Below, piece after piece: positions 44,168-53,560 of a stretch of 64,000 nucleotides of DNA. The stretch spans positions 5,580,001-5,644,000 of the forward strand of contig NZ_CP157278.1 of the NCBI RefSeq assembly GCF_040026395.1. Direction: 5' to 3'. Under the pieces are notes generated by a model. It made no database searches. It saw only the letters and a program-made list of their open reading frames with translations, and was not told where the DNA came from. The number at the start of each line of letters is the position of its first letter. Position 1 is the first letter of the stretch. Origin of the DNA: Pedobacter lusitanus. Lineage in GTDB: Bacteria; Bacteroidota; Bacteroidia; Sphingobacteriales; Sphingobacteriaceae. The translations under genes were made by a program, and so were the position numbers.

Positions 44168-44175
44168 CAAAGGTA
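44168..44175 (-). promoter_or_regulatory. possible -7 box for the nitrilase gene
   Basis: On the minus strand the sequence is TACCTTTG, matching TAnnTTTG, ending 10 bases before the ATG at 44157. A TTTG exists upstream, but its spacing is about 26, so the -33 element is unconvincing. Confidence 0.35.
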
Positions 44176-44224
44176 GGAGGACGTAAATTTTAAAAAATGT
44201 ACAAATCCGACAGAGAAGCTTTAT

Positions 44225-45055
44225 TTAATATCCTAGAAAGTTTATGGCCAGCGGATTTGTCACACTGGTATATTGACCCGGAGTCAGACCGGTATATTTC
44301 TTAAATTCCCTGATCAGATGAGGCTGGTCATAATAGCCTGATTCATGTCCCAGATAGGTAAGATTAGATTTTGAAGGATTATCTTTCAGCTGCTTTAAAA
44401 ATACAAGCAGTTTGATAATACTACTAAATCCTTTAGGACTTATTCCTATAAACTGCGTAAAAACCCGTTCCAGTTTTCTCTCATGAGAGCCGGTAAATGC
44501 AGCTAATTTATTTACTGTAACCAAACCTTTATGCTGAACAATGAATTTAACGGCAGCAGAAATCAATGGCTGATCTGAAGGAGTTCCACAGGCAAGCAGT
44601 CCCCTGAAAAAATCTTCTGCCAGGATGATTTTATCCTGTATTTCATTGCAGCAGGCTAATCTTTCATAAAGTTCATCCCCCTTTGCCCCAAACAGTTCAT
44701 GGCTTGGTATACTTCGGTTTTTAAGCTCTCCTGATGGAATTTTCAGCATATTACTTAACCCATGAGGATGAAAAACAACGATCATTAAAGATGTTTCTCC
44801 CATGCAGTATAAGTCCTTAAACGAGCTGAGCTGTCCGTAAACAAAAGTCCCCGGCAGATAGCCTGGGTTATGTTCTCTGGTAAATGCAGCGATCAGCGGG
44901 TTTTTAAAAGAAAACACCATGCCTGTATTGCCATCCGAAAATAAGCGCAGTTTTTTTACCTCTTTATTGTTCGTAGTTAAAAAAAGGTAATGTTTAATAA
45001 ATGCTGATAAATCTGTGGATGGTGATATCTGCATATTATGATAGTTTTTTTTCAT
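44225..45055 (-). CDS. AraC-family regulator with DUF6597-like N-terminus
   Basis: A 276-residue AraC protein. The N-terminal part has the LSAFIKHYLFLTTN start seen in DUF6597-type sensors. HTH 1 lies around VNKLAAFTGSHERKLERVFT, and HTH 2 around YLGHESGYYDQPHLIREFKK with TGLTPGQY. It overlaps the GNAT-NTF2 gene by 20 bases; starting at the next Met (MQISPSTDL) would remove the overlap. It may regulate the esterase/GNAT unit upstream or the nitrilase downstream. The ligand is unknown. Confidence 0.9.
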   Translation of the reverse strand: MKKNYHNMQISPSTDLSAFIKHYLFLTTNNKEVKKLRLFSDGNTGMVFSFKNPLIAAFTREHNPGYLPGTFVYGQLSSFKDLYCMGETSLMIVVFHPHGLSNMLKIPSGELKNRSIPSHELFGAKGDELYERLACCNEIQDKIILAEDFFRGLLACGTPSDQPLISAAVKFIVQHKGLVTVNKLAAFTGSHERKLERVFTQFIGISPKGFSSIIKLLVFLKQLKDNPSKSNLTYLGHESGYYDQPHLIREFKKYTGLTPGQYTSVTNPLAINFLGY

Positions 45056-45935
45056 CTTCCCAGATCACAGCATTGATTTTCCATCCTGCACTGGTTTTAA
45101 CAAACTGAAAGAGTTTATGACCATTGGTCTCAAATGCTTCGCCGTTTAAATAACCACTTTTATTATATTTTGAAAAACGCTGTGCAATGTTGCCAGTTAT
45201 GCGGGTTTCACTAATCAGTTCTTTTTCTTCGAAGGATGTTAAAGTACCATCAGAAAGAATTTCTCTTCTTGGTTCAATAAAGGTTTTAAGATCATAAATA
45301 TCTTCTCCGTTATCCCCTTTTTTGATAATCAAAGTTTGCGGCAGGCAGATTTGCCTGATTTTTTCCCAATCGGGTTTTTGCGGAGGCAGGTTAGTGAAGA
45401 TGCTGAAGAAATGAGCAGTTAAATCATCAATAAGAAACTTATCAGTAGCTATGGTGTAAAGCAGAAGTTCCCGCTCATTCACTTCCAGTTCTTTTTCATA
45501 AGTTAAACCCAGTCTCTCCAATAATTGAATAGATCTTTTATTATCTTTTAATACCGTGGCCTTAATATAAGTATGAGACGGATCTTTTTTAAGCTGATCC
45601 AAAACGCCCTTTGCAGCCTCATAAGCATACCCTTTTCCGGCATGATCGGGATGAAATGCAAAACCAATGTCATGATGATCAAGGTAATCACGTTTCATAA
45701 AAGTAATAACCCCGACAGGGATTTGCTGATCTCTTAATTTAACCAGGAAGTAGTTGGTACCCGGGCCTCCTGTTATTTTTAGAATATAATTACTGGCGTC
45801 TTCAATGGTTTTAACATTTCTGTCACCAATAAATTTAAGCCACCCCGGTGTATTTAACAGTTCCAATATAAAATCTGCATCATTTACAGTTACCGTACTC
45901 AATAGTAACCTTGGAGTATTCATCTGGTTTTGCAT
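45036..45935 (-). CDS. GNAT acetyltransferase fused to an NTF2/SnoaL-like domain
   Basis: A 299-residue two-domain protein. The N-terminal GNAT domain (about 1-165) has MNTPRLLLSTVTVNDADFIL, the acetyl-CoA segment FAFHPDHAGKGYAYEAAKGV and VLKDNKRSIQLLERLGLTYE. From about 170 comes an NTF2/SnoaL-like cone (FLIDDLTAHFFSIFTN, then LSDGTLTSFEEKELISETRI, and QFVKTSAGWKINAVIWED). NTF2-like domains bind small ligands or catalyse simple reactions. I do not know this combination as a named family. The ORF is continuous and both domains look intact, so a sequencing artefact is unlikely. It follows an esterase gene by 14 bases and precedes an AraC gene. Confidence 0.82.
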   Translation of the reverse strand: MQNQMNTPRLLLSTVTVNDADFILELLNTPGWLKFIGDRNVKTIEDASNYILKITGGPGTNYFLVKLRDQQIPVGVITFMKRDYLDHHDIGFAFHPDHAGKGYAYEAAKGVLDQLKKDPSHTYIKATVLKDNKRSIQLLERLGLTYEKELEVNERELLLYTIATDKFLIDDLTAHFFSIFTNLPPQKPDWEKIRQICLPQTLIIKKGDNGEDIYDLKTFIEPRREILSDGTLTSFEEKELISETRITGNIAQRFSKYNKSGYLNGEAFETNGHKLFQFVKTSAGWKINAVIWEDEKKLS

Positions 45936-45949
45936 CGGCCGATCAGTAT

Positions 45950-46795
45950 TTATTTTTTTGCATTTAGTATTTCAAAAGCCTTGTAAGCACTATTGTGAAG
46001 TATAGTCAGATGGTTTTCTGCGGGCATAGGATTGAAAGTTACCTGCAGATTTTTATCTGCTGATCCTTTCAGAATCTCAGCAAGTTTTTTTGCGTCATTT
46101 TCCATAATCTTGCCCTCAGTACCAACGGATACATATGCTTTGATAGTCTGATCAGCCAGAGATTTTAATAGCTGAGGTGCGGCAGCCAGTAGTGACTGAT
46201 TATTCCACCATAAACTAGGACTTATAATGATGTAATTGTTAAAAAGAGATGGCTTTTTCAGTAAGACCTCAGTTGCAAACAGGCCTCCCAGAGACTGACC
46301 AATAATTGTTTTTGAAGCATTGGTTCTGTATTTCTTTTCCATATATGGCTGCAGATCCTTTTCTATAAAAGCCATGAATTTTTCAGAGGCACCAGCAGTT
46401 GGGAAATCCTTGATATCTTCCTGGATACTGGTAGGAAATGTGAAGTCTCTTCTTCTGTCAATATTTGCGATTCCAACAACAATCGATTTAGGCATTGCCT
46501 GTATCATTGTACAGAATTGAACCAGACCGGCAATATGTACAAAATCTTCATTAGCAGATCCGTCTAAAAGATAAATAACAGGGTATGATGTTTTAATATC
46601 GGCATGATAGCCTTCCGGTAAATAAATATTCAGAATTCGTTTTTCTGATAACTGAGCAGATTGGATTTCATCTGTTATCCCTAATTCAAAGGGGCGGGGA
46701 GTGGTTTGAACAGTTGCAGATTTATCCTGATTCTGACTTCTGGCAATGTTGGCAAATAAGATAAACGATAATAAAAAGATAAATAAATGCTTCAT
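45950..46795 (-). CDS. secreted esterase (esterase-D / siderophore-esterase fold)
   Basis: A 281-residue alpha/beta hydrolase with a signal peptide (ends ANIARSQ). YPVIYLLDGSANEDFVHIAG precedes the nucleophile Ser168 in GQSLGGL, with IIISPSLWW after it. A His in ENHLTIL near residue 260 completes the triad. The family includes Fes/IroE-type esterases and esterase D. The lack of a neighbouring siderophore gene keeps the substrate open. It is the first gene of a unit with the GNAT-NTF2 gene (14 bases) and an AraC gene. Confidence 0.88.
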   Translation of the reverse strand: MKHLFIFLLSFILFANIARSQNQDKSATVQTTPRPFELGITDEIQSAQLSEKRILNIYLPEGYHADIKTSYPVIYLLDGSANEDFVHIAGLVQFCTMIQAMPKSIVVGIANIDRRRDFTFPTSIQEDIKDFPTAGASEKFMAFIEKDLQPYMEKKYRTNASKTIIGQSLGGLFATEVLLKKPSLFNNYIIISPSLWWNNQSLLAAAPQLLKSLADQTIKAYVSVGTEGKIMENDAKKLAEILKGSADKNLQVTFNPMPAENHLTILHNSAYKAFEILNAKK

Positions 46796-46844
46796 TGGAT
46801 AAAGCTACCAATTTAATTATTATTTAAAAAAGGAAAGGGTAATA

Positions 46845-46880
46845 ATAAGAGACGGATTAGTATAGCAATCCGTCTCTTAT
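46845..46880 (-). terminator. terminator of mscS
   Basis: ataagagacggatt (46845-46858) pairs exactly with aatccgtctcttat (46867-46880) across 8 bases. On the minus strand, the direction of the mscS gene, the stem is followed after a few bases by a run of seven T (46833-46826 region). Confidence 0.7.
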
Positions 46881-46886
46881 AACTAT

Positions 46887-47723
46887 TTAGCCTGGTAAAT
46901 CTGTGTTTGCAGGTATAATGTGTATCTCGCGCTGCGGATAAGGAATTCCAATCTTATTCTGATCGAGAGCTTCTTTAATCAGCTGAAAATTACGGTGATA
47001 AGTTGGCCAGTAATCTGAATTTGCAGACCATGATCTGATGGTCAGATTTACTGAATTATCCCCAAGAGAAGCAACCAGCACTACCGGTGCAGGTTCTTTA
47101 AGCACTGCAGGGTCGTTAGCCAGTGTATTTAAGATCACTTTTCGGGCAGTATCAATATTCGCATTGTAAGAAATCCCGATACTGTATTCCTGCATACGCG
47201 TTTCATTATCTGAAACATTGTTGATTACCGCATTAGCCAAAGGGCCATTTGGTGCATATAGAGTAGTTCCGTTTTTTGCTTTCAGTGTTGTATAAAGAAT
47301 ATCAATTTTCAGCACTGTTCCCTCAACACTATTACTTGAAGAAATAAAATGACCAACTTTAAATGGTTTAAACAGTAAAATCAGTACACCGCCGGCAAAA
47401 TTAGAAAGACTTCCCTGAAGCGCCAGACCTACGGCCAGACCTGCAGCACCTAAAATGGCTACAAAAGAAGTAGTTTCTATCCCAAGAGTGGAAGCAACTG
47501 TAACCAGCAGGAGTACATAAAGTATAACTTTTAAAATACTGATCAGAAAGTTAGAAAGAGAGGTGTCAATTTTGCCTTTATTCAGATGATTATTTAAAAA
47601 GCGGATCAGAAATTTGATTAACCAGAAACCTATTAATAATGTAGCTAATGCAAGTAAAAGAGTAGGGATTTTGCTGATAAAAGTGTCCAGCAGACGCGAT
47701 AAGTTGAGTTCTATTTTATCCAT
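46887..47723 (-). CDS. mscS: MscS-family small-conductance mechanosensitive channel
   Basis: A 278-residue channel protein. I chose the ATG at 47723 (MDKIELNLSRLL) because an earlier in-frame ATG at 47753 would add ten unlike residues. Three membrane segments are visible; the pore helix has AILGAAGLAVGLALQGSLSN with the family A-G pattern, and the conserved segment VGHFISSSNSVEGTVLKIDI follows. The cytosolic beta domain has LYAPNGPLANAVINN. It opens under membrane tension to release solutes during hypo-osmotic shock. Length and layout fit E. coli MscS. It is a single gene. Confidence 0.93.
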   Translation of the reverse strand: MDKIELNLSRLLDTFISKIPTLLLALATLLIGFWLIKFLIRFLNNHLNKGKIDTSLSNFLISILKVILYVLLLVTVASTLGIETTSFVAILGAAGLAVGLALQGSLSNFAGGVLILLFKPFKVGHFISSSNSVEGTVLKIDILYTTLKAKNGTTLYAPNGPLANAVINNVSDNETRMQEYSIGISYNANIDTARKVILNTLANDPAVLKEPAPVVLVASLGDNSVNLTIRSWSANSDYWPTYHRNFQLIKEALDQNKIGIPYPQREIHIIPANTDLPG

Positions 47724-47950
47724 ATGATAATGTTTTTTATGGCTGTAAGCCATTTTTGTATGTTGCTAATGGTTTAGCATTTATAATGCCATTATTTCCG
47801 TAAAGCACATATAACTCACCAATCAGGCCACTGTTCTTTTGCTGTTGCCGGATTTTTCCGGAATTATGACCATTTATAAACAGGTATTTGAACTTGTGGC
47901 ACGATATATATGCTTTGATAAGCTAAAACAATATTATTTAATTCAGACCT

Positions 47951-48895
47951 ATGAAAGCAATTGCAGTAAACGCATTTAAAGACGCACCAGAATTGATAGA
48001 GAGTGTAAAGCCAGAAGTAAAACCCGGGCATATATTAATTAAGCTTAAAGCAGCAGGTTTAAACCCAATGGACTGGCGTATCGCCGATGGAATGCTGGAC
48101 GGAAAAATGCCGCATATATTCCCATTGATACTGGGGGCTGATGGTGCCGGCGTGGTTGAAGAAACAGGAGAAGGTGCAGGACGTTTTAAAGTTGGAGATA
48201 AAGTATTTGGTCAGCTGATGCATGCTCCGGTTGGAGAAGGAACTTATGCAGAATATATTGCTGTTCCTGAAAGTGTGATTATTACAAAAATGCCCCCTAA
48301 GTTATCTTTTGAGCAGGCGGCTGCATTTCCTGTAGCCGGTATGACTGCTTTTCAGCTCATCAGAGATCTGGGATTAAAAAGAGGAGAAACTTTACTGATC
48401 GTAGGAGCTACCGGAGGAGTTGGAACATTTGCAACTATTTTTGCTGAACTGAATGGTCTTAAAGTACTGGCAACAGCAAGAGGAGAGGCAGCAGAAGACA
48501 GTATTAAAAAAGCAGGTGCTTCTGCTACTTTTGATTACTCGGCAGGAGATCTTGCACAGCAGGTTAAAGAAGCTTATCCGGAAGGTGTAGATGGATTGAT
48601 AGACCTTGTAAGTAATCCTGAAGCATTTGATCAGATGACAACTGTACTGAAGCCGGGAGGTATTGCATTTACGAGTATCTGGTCGGCCAGTGCAGAAAAG
48701 CTGAAAGCTAAAAATATCCGTGGCGGTAATTTTGAGGTAAAAGGGAGTATAGCTTTACTGGAAGGTGTAAGTGAAATGATTGAAGCCGCCAATATCGAAA
48801 TTCCTGTTCAGAAGATTTCTTTAAGCGAAGCTCCTGAAGCTATTGCAAAAAGTAAAACAGGTAAGGCACTTGGAAAAACGGTAATCGTTATTTAA
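47951..48895 (+). CDS. NADP-dependent quinone-oxidoreductase-type MDR enzyme
   Basis: A 314-residue medium-chain dehydrogenase/reductase of the zinc-free quinone-reductase branch. The N-terminal domain has LKAAGLNPMDWRIADGM, and GADGAGVVEETGEGAGRFKV follows. The nucleotide-binding motif is GATGGVGTFATIFAELNGLK. It lacks the structural zinc Cys cluster. The protein reduces quinones or enals with NADPH. It starts 227 bases from the divergent mscS gene and has a terminator-like hairpin after it. The substrate is unknown. Confidence 0.9.
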   Translation: MKAIAVNAFKDAPELIESVKPEVKPGHILIKLKAAGLNPMDWRIADGMLDGKMPHIFPLILGADGAGVVEETGEGAGRFKVGDKVFGQLMHAPVGEGTYAEYIAVPESVIITKMPPKLSFEQAAAFPVAGMTAFQLIRDLGLKRGETLLIVGATGGVGTFATIFAELNGLKVLATARGEAAEDSIKKAGASATFDYSAGDLAQQVKEAYPEGVDGLIDLVSNPEAFDQMTTVLKPGGIAFTSIWSASAEKLKAKNIRGGNFEVKGSIALLEGVSEMIEAANIEIPVQKISLSEAPEAIAKSKTGKALGKTVIVI

Positions 48896-48915
48896 CCCTC
48901 CTAAATATTCTACTG

Positions 48916-48949
48916 AACTGCGGATGGTTGATTTAAGCTGTCCGCAGTT
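48916..48949. terminator. hairpin between convergent genes
   Basis: aactgcgga (48916-48924) pairs with tccgcagtt (48941-48949) across 16 bases, followed by a short T-rich tract. It separates the oxidoreductase gene from the converging dicarboxylate symporter gene. Confidence 0.45.
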
Positions 48950-50142
48950 TATCGTTCAGTAAACTCATTTTCACTTTTGGCAATCACTAAAGTACTGGCT
49001 GCATTGCCTATAGTATTGGTGATGGAACGGGCTTCATTCAGAAATCTCTCTACAGCAACAATAAACAGCAATCCTTCAGAAGGTATTTCAGGTAAAATAT
49101 AAATAGCAGAACTTAAAGCTATAAAACCAGCTCCGGGAACCCCGGAAGCTCCTTTGGATACCAGCATCAGAATCAAAACGATCTTGCACCAGGTGTACAT
49201 ATCTATCTCCAGGTTATACAACTGAATCAGAAACATGGTACATAGACCCAGGTAAATAGAAGTACCGATCAGATTAAACGAATACCCGGTAGATAATACA
49301 AAACCAGTTACCGGTTTACTGCATCCATAATTTTCCAGACGTGCAATTAATAAAGGAATAACTGTCCGGGAAGAGGATGTACCAAAAACTATCAGTATTT
49401 CTTCCCTGATCAGCACAAGTAACTGCCATATACTGAATTTATAATAACGCAGCAGCAGCCCCAGAAACACAAATACGAAAATGATAACCAGCAGATACAT
49501 TACAGCCACCAGTTTGCTCATGGGTAATATAGAATGAAGACCAAAACTTGCAATTGTATAAGCCATACCACTGAATACCGCTAAAGGGGTAAGACTAAAG
49601 AATAAGGTAATTACACTGAATATCAGGTCTCTTATTTTTTCCAGTTTTACGATATACCGGTCTTTTTGCGGAAGAAAATGAAGTAAAAGTCCGATCGTCA
49701 TAGCTGAAGCCAGAATCCATAACACATGTTGGGGAGGAAGAAAATTATTCCATCCGGATGAGGTTTCATGATCAGGTAACTGAAAGTGAGACTGGATGAT
49801 TTCCTGTAAATTTCCTTTGTTAATTGTCCCTGGTTTAAGCAGGGCTGCCATGCCCAGACCAAAGATGATGGCAACAGTAGTAAGCAATTCAAAAAGAAGA
49901 ATTGATTTTAGCGCAATACGCCCCAGTTTTCTTAAGCTGGCTATAGCCGCAATCCCGGTGGTGATGGAAAGAAAAATTACCGGACCGGCAAACCACTCGG
50001 TCACACTGATAAAATAAGTGCCAATAAACCGTTGCTTTATAGCAAAAGCAGGGAAATAAATCCCTGCAGCTATACCGGCAATTAAGGCTATAAGTACCTG
50101 GAAAGCCAGGTTGGAAAATATTTTCCGTAATCTATCAGGCAT
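48949..50142 (-). CDS. dicarboxylate/amino-acid:cation symporter (DAACS family)
   Basis: A 397-residue inner-membrane transporter from ATG 50142 (MPDRLRKIFSN); the upstream in-frame TTG 50157 is less likely. Eight or so helices plus two reentrant loops of the glutamate-transporter fold are suggested by VIFLSITTGIAAIASLRKLG, the serine-rich loop FGTSSSRTVIPLLIARLENY, STGYSFNLIGTSIYLG and LMLVSKGASGVPGAGFIALS. These are the substrate-binding motifs of DctA/GltP-like proteins. It would import C4-dicarboxylates or Asp/Glu with H+ or Na+. The length is near the family norm. The Asp of the SusCD locus product would be a plausible substrate, but the two loci are 20 kb apart. Confidence 0.9.
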   Translation of the reverse strand: MPDRLRKIFSNLAFQVLIALIAGIAAGIYFPAFAIKQRFIGTYFISVTEWFAGPVIFLSITTGIAAIASLRKLGRIALKSILLFELLTTVAIIFGLGMAALLKPGTINKGNLQEIIQSHFQLPDHETSSGWNNFLPPQHVLWILASAMTIGLLLHFLPQKDRYIVKLEKIRDLIFSVITLFFSLTPLAVFSGMAYTIASFGLHSILPMSKLVAVMYLLVIIFVFVFLGLLLRYYKFSIWQLLVLIREEILIVFGTSSSRTVIPLLIARLENYGCSKPVTGFVLSTGYSFNLIGTSIYLGLCTMFLIQLYNLEIDMYTWCKIVLILMLVSKGASGVPGAGFIALSSAIYILPEIPSEGLLFIVAVERFLNEARSITNTIGNAASTLVIAKSENEFTER

Positions 50143-50202
50143 TAAAAATATCAGCAATTCTTAGTTAATCATCAAATCTAACGAATTATCATTGTATAAA
50201 GC

Positions 50203-51519
50203 TTAAAAAGAGATTACACCAAAAAGGAACGCTCCCGCCAGCATAACCATACAGGTAATACTAGCCCATTTTAGTGTGAAATGCATATGATCTGCAAAAC
50301 TTACTCCGGCCAGGCCTACTAATAAATACGTAGATGGCACAAGCGGACTCAGTAAGTGAACAGGGCCGCCGAAAAGTGAAGCCCTTCCAACTTCTGCAAT
50401 AGGTACACTCAAATGCTGCGCGGTTTGTCCTACAAGTGGTAATATGCCAAAATAATAAGCATCATTACTCATAAAAAAGGTAAGCGGAGGAGTTGCCAGA
50501 CCAGTAATCAATGGTAAATGGCTTCCCCATGCTGCCGGAATAGCACTGATCATAGTTAATGCCATTGCATCCATCATTTTGGTTCCGGATAAAATCCCTG
50601 TAAAAATCCCTGCTGCAAAAATCATAGCTGATACAGATAAGGCATTATCTGCATGTTTACGTATTCTGTCATGCTGCTCTTCCAGTCGCGGATAATTAAT
50701 AATGATTGCGATCGCGAAAGCAATCATAAACATGACTGTAAGAGGCAGCACATTCAGAACCATAGCTATAAGTAGGGCTGCAGTAAGTAAGAAGTTAAAT
50801 AGAAGTAGTTTAGGGCGTTTCAGACTCTGATCTCCTGATTCCCCGAATTTTAAATGACTATCATTTTCGGCCGCAAATTCTGCTGCATTAATATCCAGAC
50901 CAGCCAGCTGCATTCTTTTTCTTTCCTGCATACCGAAAATTCTGGCCATAAAGATTACCCAGAGGCTTCCCAGAACCAGTGACGGTAAAACCGGAATAAA
51001 CAATTCAGCAGAACTTAAGTGTAAAGAAGTCATTGCCCTTGCAGTAGGTCCGCCCCAGGGCAGTACATTCATCACACCACCGGCACACATAATAATTGCA
51101 GTCAGTTTAAGAGCAGGAATGCCCAGTCTTTTATAAAGTGGCAGCATGGCTGAAACAACGATAAGATAGGTTGTAGCTCCATCTCCGTCCAGAGATACCA
51201 TCAGGGTAAGAATAGCAGTTCCGATAGTAACTTTCAAAGGATCACCTTTGACCAGTTTAAGTATTTTAGAAACCAGCGGATCAAAAAGACCTACATCAAT
51301 CATGATGCTGAAATACATAATACCAAAAATCAGCATCACGCCAGTAGGGGCGATCTTTTTGATACCATCCATCATCATATTGCCGAGTTCATTTCCAAAA
51401 CCACCGATCAGGCCGAAAATAATAGGCACTATAATCAATGCTGTCAATGCATACATTTTCTTGCTCATGATCAGGAGCATAAAAGTAATGATCATCAAAA
51501 ATCCTAAAAAAGCTAACAT
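50203..51519 (-). CDS. CitMHS-family metal-citrate:H+ symporter
   Basis: A 438-residue transporter with about 11-12 hydrophobic segments. Family signatures are visible: SLDGDGATTYLIVVSAMLP near residue 110, CAGGVMNVLPWGGPTARAM near 145, FGGPVHLLSPLVPSTYLLVG near the C-terminal third. These match CitMHS citrate-Mg/Ca symporters, which import divalent-metal citrate with protons. It starts 21 bases after the DUF2490 gene, in one unit, and is divergent from the LytS/LytT pair at 52430, which probably controls it. Tricarballylate or a related acid is an alternative substrate. Confidence 0.9.
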   Translation of the reverse strand: MLAFLGFLMIITFMLLIMSKKMYALTALIIVPIIFGLIGGFGNELGNMMMDGIKKIAPTGVMLIFGIMYFSIMIDVGLFDPLVSKILKLVKGDPLKVTIGTAILTLMVSLDGDGATTYLIVVSAMLPLYKRLGIPALKLTAIIMCAGGVMNVLPWGGPTARAMTSLHLSSAELFIPVLPSLVLGSLWVIFMARIFGMQERKRMQLAGLDINAAEFAAENDSHLKFGESGDQSLKRPKLLLFNFLLTAALLIAMVLNVLPLTVMFMIAFAIAIIINYPRLEEQHDRIRKHADNALSVSAMIFAAGIFTGILSGTKMMDAMALTMISAIPAAWGSHLPLITGLATPPLTFFMSNDAYYFGILPLVGQTAQHLSVPIAEVGRASLFGGPVHLLSPLVPSTYLLVGLAGVSFADHMHFTLKWASITCMVMLAGAFLFGVISF

Positions 51520-51540
51520 ATAATAAGGTTAATGGGGTTC

Positions 51541-52245
51541 TTAATTTTTGTTTTTTCTTGTGAAATCGAAACTTTTGCGCAGAGAGAGTACGCCGAAGTT
51601 GAAAATACCACCAGATTCAAACTGGCTCATCCAATAAGATTCCACTTCAAAGGTTTTGGTCACTTTATATCCCGCACCTCCCCACAAACGAAAGCTGTCA
51701 AAAGCTGTTTCTTTGTCGAGGTTCATCCTGATCTCATTTTTTCCGATCAGTGTCCATCTGCCATTCTCCAGGTTACCCAGTTTGTAGTTCGCAGTCAGCA
51801 AATGTCTGGCACGCAGGATAAAACGGTCAGAAAAGAGAAAGCGTTCCTCAAAACGATATCTTTGAGATAAGTCCAGCCGTTCACTTAATTTATGCCCTAT
51901 AGTAACCTGCTGAAAAACACGATGTTCAAGGATAGTCTTTTTCTCTGTACCTGTTTCATCATAAGGTGAGATTTCCAGATACATATACCCACCTCCAAAC
52001 TGAACAGGAGCATTTTTTAGTTTATAATCTGCATAAGTATTAACCAGGAAAAGCCGGCTGTCAGTAATATCGGCGTCGTAGCTTCTGTATTGAACTAATG
52101 ACGTTACGGTCCATTGCGGAGCTACTTTTGCCCTGGCAAGGAACATGTAGAACTGATTGAATTTACCGGGCTGGGCGCTTGCGATAAAATATACTGACAG
52201 GTTGAGTATCAGTGCTATTAATGCGCTTAACAGGACTTGTTTCAT
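51541..52245 (-). CDS. DUF2490-family outer-membrane beta-barrel protein
   Basis: A 234-residue protein with a signal peptide (ends FIASAQP). The body alternates in strand-like fashion: YADYKLKNAPVQFGGGYMYL, SERLDLSQRYRFEERFLFSD, ARHLLTANYKLGNLENGRWT and ESYWMSQFESGGIFNFGVLS, the DUF2490 pattern. The protein probably forms a small barrel in the outer membrane. It precedes the CitMHS gene by 21 bases and may form an outer-membrane pore for the same substrate. That assignment is inferred from the operon. The family has no fixed function. Confidence 0.85.
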   Translation of the reverse strand: MKQVLLSALIALILNLSVYFIASAQPGKFNQFYMFLARAKVAPQWTVTSLVQYRSYDADITDSRLFLVNTYADYKLKNAPVQFGGGYMYLEISPYDETGTEKKTILEHRVFQQVTIGHKLSERLDLSQRYRFEERFLFSDRFILRARHLLTANYKLGNLENGRWTLIGKNEIRMNLDKETAFDSFRLWGGAGYKVTKTFEVESYWMSQFESGGIFNFGVLSLRKSFDFTRKNKN

Positions 52246-52429
52246 GGTTTAGATCTGGTTAGAATTGTTGCTCGTTGCTGCAGGATATCCGGTTGAAAAT
52301 ATCTTGCCGCGGATTCTAATATGATAGTATAAGTTTTAGATAGGAAATAAACTCAGCGAACAACAGGAAAATCAGGTAAACTACAGGATTTCAATAAAAA
52401 GGAGAGAACCATCACCTGATAAAGCCGGA

Positions 52430-53560
52430 ATGGTTTTTAATGATAACTTTGGAATGATGATAATGCTGATTAATATTATTTTTCTCGTGCTGATCCTAAG
52501 ATTATCTTTTGAAAAGAAGATCATAGAATCAGTACTAAAGAAGGACTGGCCTTTGTTACTCTGGGTGCAGCATATTCTGTTCTGGATCATCTTCGCTTTT
52601 GTAAACATCTATTTCTATATTTCTTTTGCAGGATTTCCCTATAATTTATATTGTATTATAATCGCACTGATCAGTAATGCAGCTGTCTATTATATCAGTT
52701 TCAATAAGCTGGTTCCTGAGTTTTATATTACCAGAAACTATGCCCAGTATATACTTTATACCATATTGATTTTTGTCGTCTTCAGTCTGACCAGGATTCT
52801 GGTTGAACCGGGATTGATTGCAGGACCACCTGCGAAAATTGAACAGGGACTTTTGTTTATTTTCATCTATACCTCACACGGGATCTGTATTTTAGTTTCC
52901 AGTCTGCTCGGAATATCAAAACATAAGTTTATGATAGAAAATGATCTGGTTGTACTTGAACGGATTAAAAAAGAAGCAGACATGAACCTGCTGAAGTCTA
53001 AGGTAAATCCTCATTTTTTACTGAATACACTCAATAATATTTATGCAATCGGGGATAATATCAATGAACTCCAATCGCAGTCAGTACTGAATCTGAGTCA
53101 GTTATTACAATATACTATTTATGAAACTGACCATAAAAGAATCAGTATTTCCAAAGAGCTGCAGATGATCAGGGCATTGACCGGGTTGTATCAGCTCAAG
53201 CATGGTCATATGCTCGATATTTCTTTTGGCTTTACAGAAGAAGAATGGATGGATGATGTAGAAATACCTCCTGCAGTCTGTCTCACATTATATGAAAATG
53301 CGCTGAAACATTCCGCAATTGGAAATGATCCTTCAGCATGGATCAAAGTAAATATAGTGATTGAAAACGACAGGTGGCTTTTTACAGTCAGCAATAGTAT
53401 TTCCTTATCAGATGAGATTAATGTGCACTATGAGTATAAGGGTATAGGATTATCTTTAATCAGGCAACTCATGAACATAGAAATTGGTGCAGACAATTAT
53501 TCATTGCAAACTGAAGCCACAGGAGAAATTTATCAGGCAGAACTTATATTGAAATTATGA
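52430..53560 (+). CDS. LytS-type sensor histidine kinase
   Basis: A 376-residue kinase with about five membrane segments in the N-terminal 160 residues. The His_kinase domain starts with LLKSKVNPHFLLNTLNNIYA, where His195 is the phosphorylation site. The C-terminal ATPase region has ICLTLYENALKHSA in the N box and GIGLSLIRQLM in the G box. The gene overlaps the response-regulator gene by 4 bases (ATGA). The pair faces a CitMHS/DUF2490 unit across 184 bases, so it probably senses citrate or a related acid. Confidence 0.92.
   Translation: MVFNDNFGMMIMLINIIFLVLILRLSFEKKIIESVLKKDWPLLLWVQHILFWIIFAFVNIYFYISFAGFPYNLYCIIIALISNAAVYYISFNKLVPEFYITRNYAQYILYTILIFVVFSLTRILVEPGLIAGPPAKIEQGLLFIFIYTSHGICILVSSLLGISKHKFMIENDLVVLERIKKEADMNLLKSKVNPHFLLNTLNNIYAIGDNINELQSQSVLNLSQLLQYTIYETDHKRISISKELQMIRALTGLYQLKHGHMLDISFGFTEEEWMDDVEIPPAVCLTLYENALKHSAIGNDPSAWIKVNIVIENDRWLFTVSNSISLSDEINVHYEYKGIGLSLIRQLMNIEIGADNYSLQTEATGEIYQAELILKL

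Noticed and set aside
48949..51519. Functional link of the dicarboxylate and citrate transporters to the cyanophycin locus
   Set aside because: Aspartate from cyanophycin could use such a symporter, but the genes are 20 kb apart with their own regulators. There is no sequence evidence for a link.
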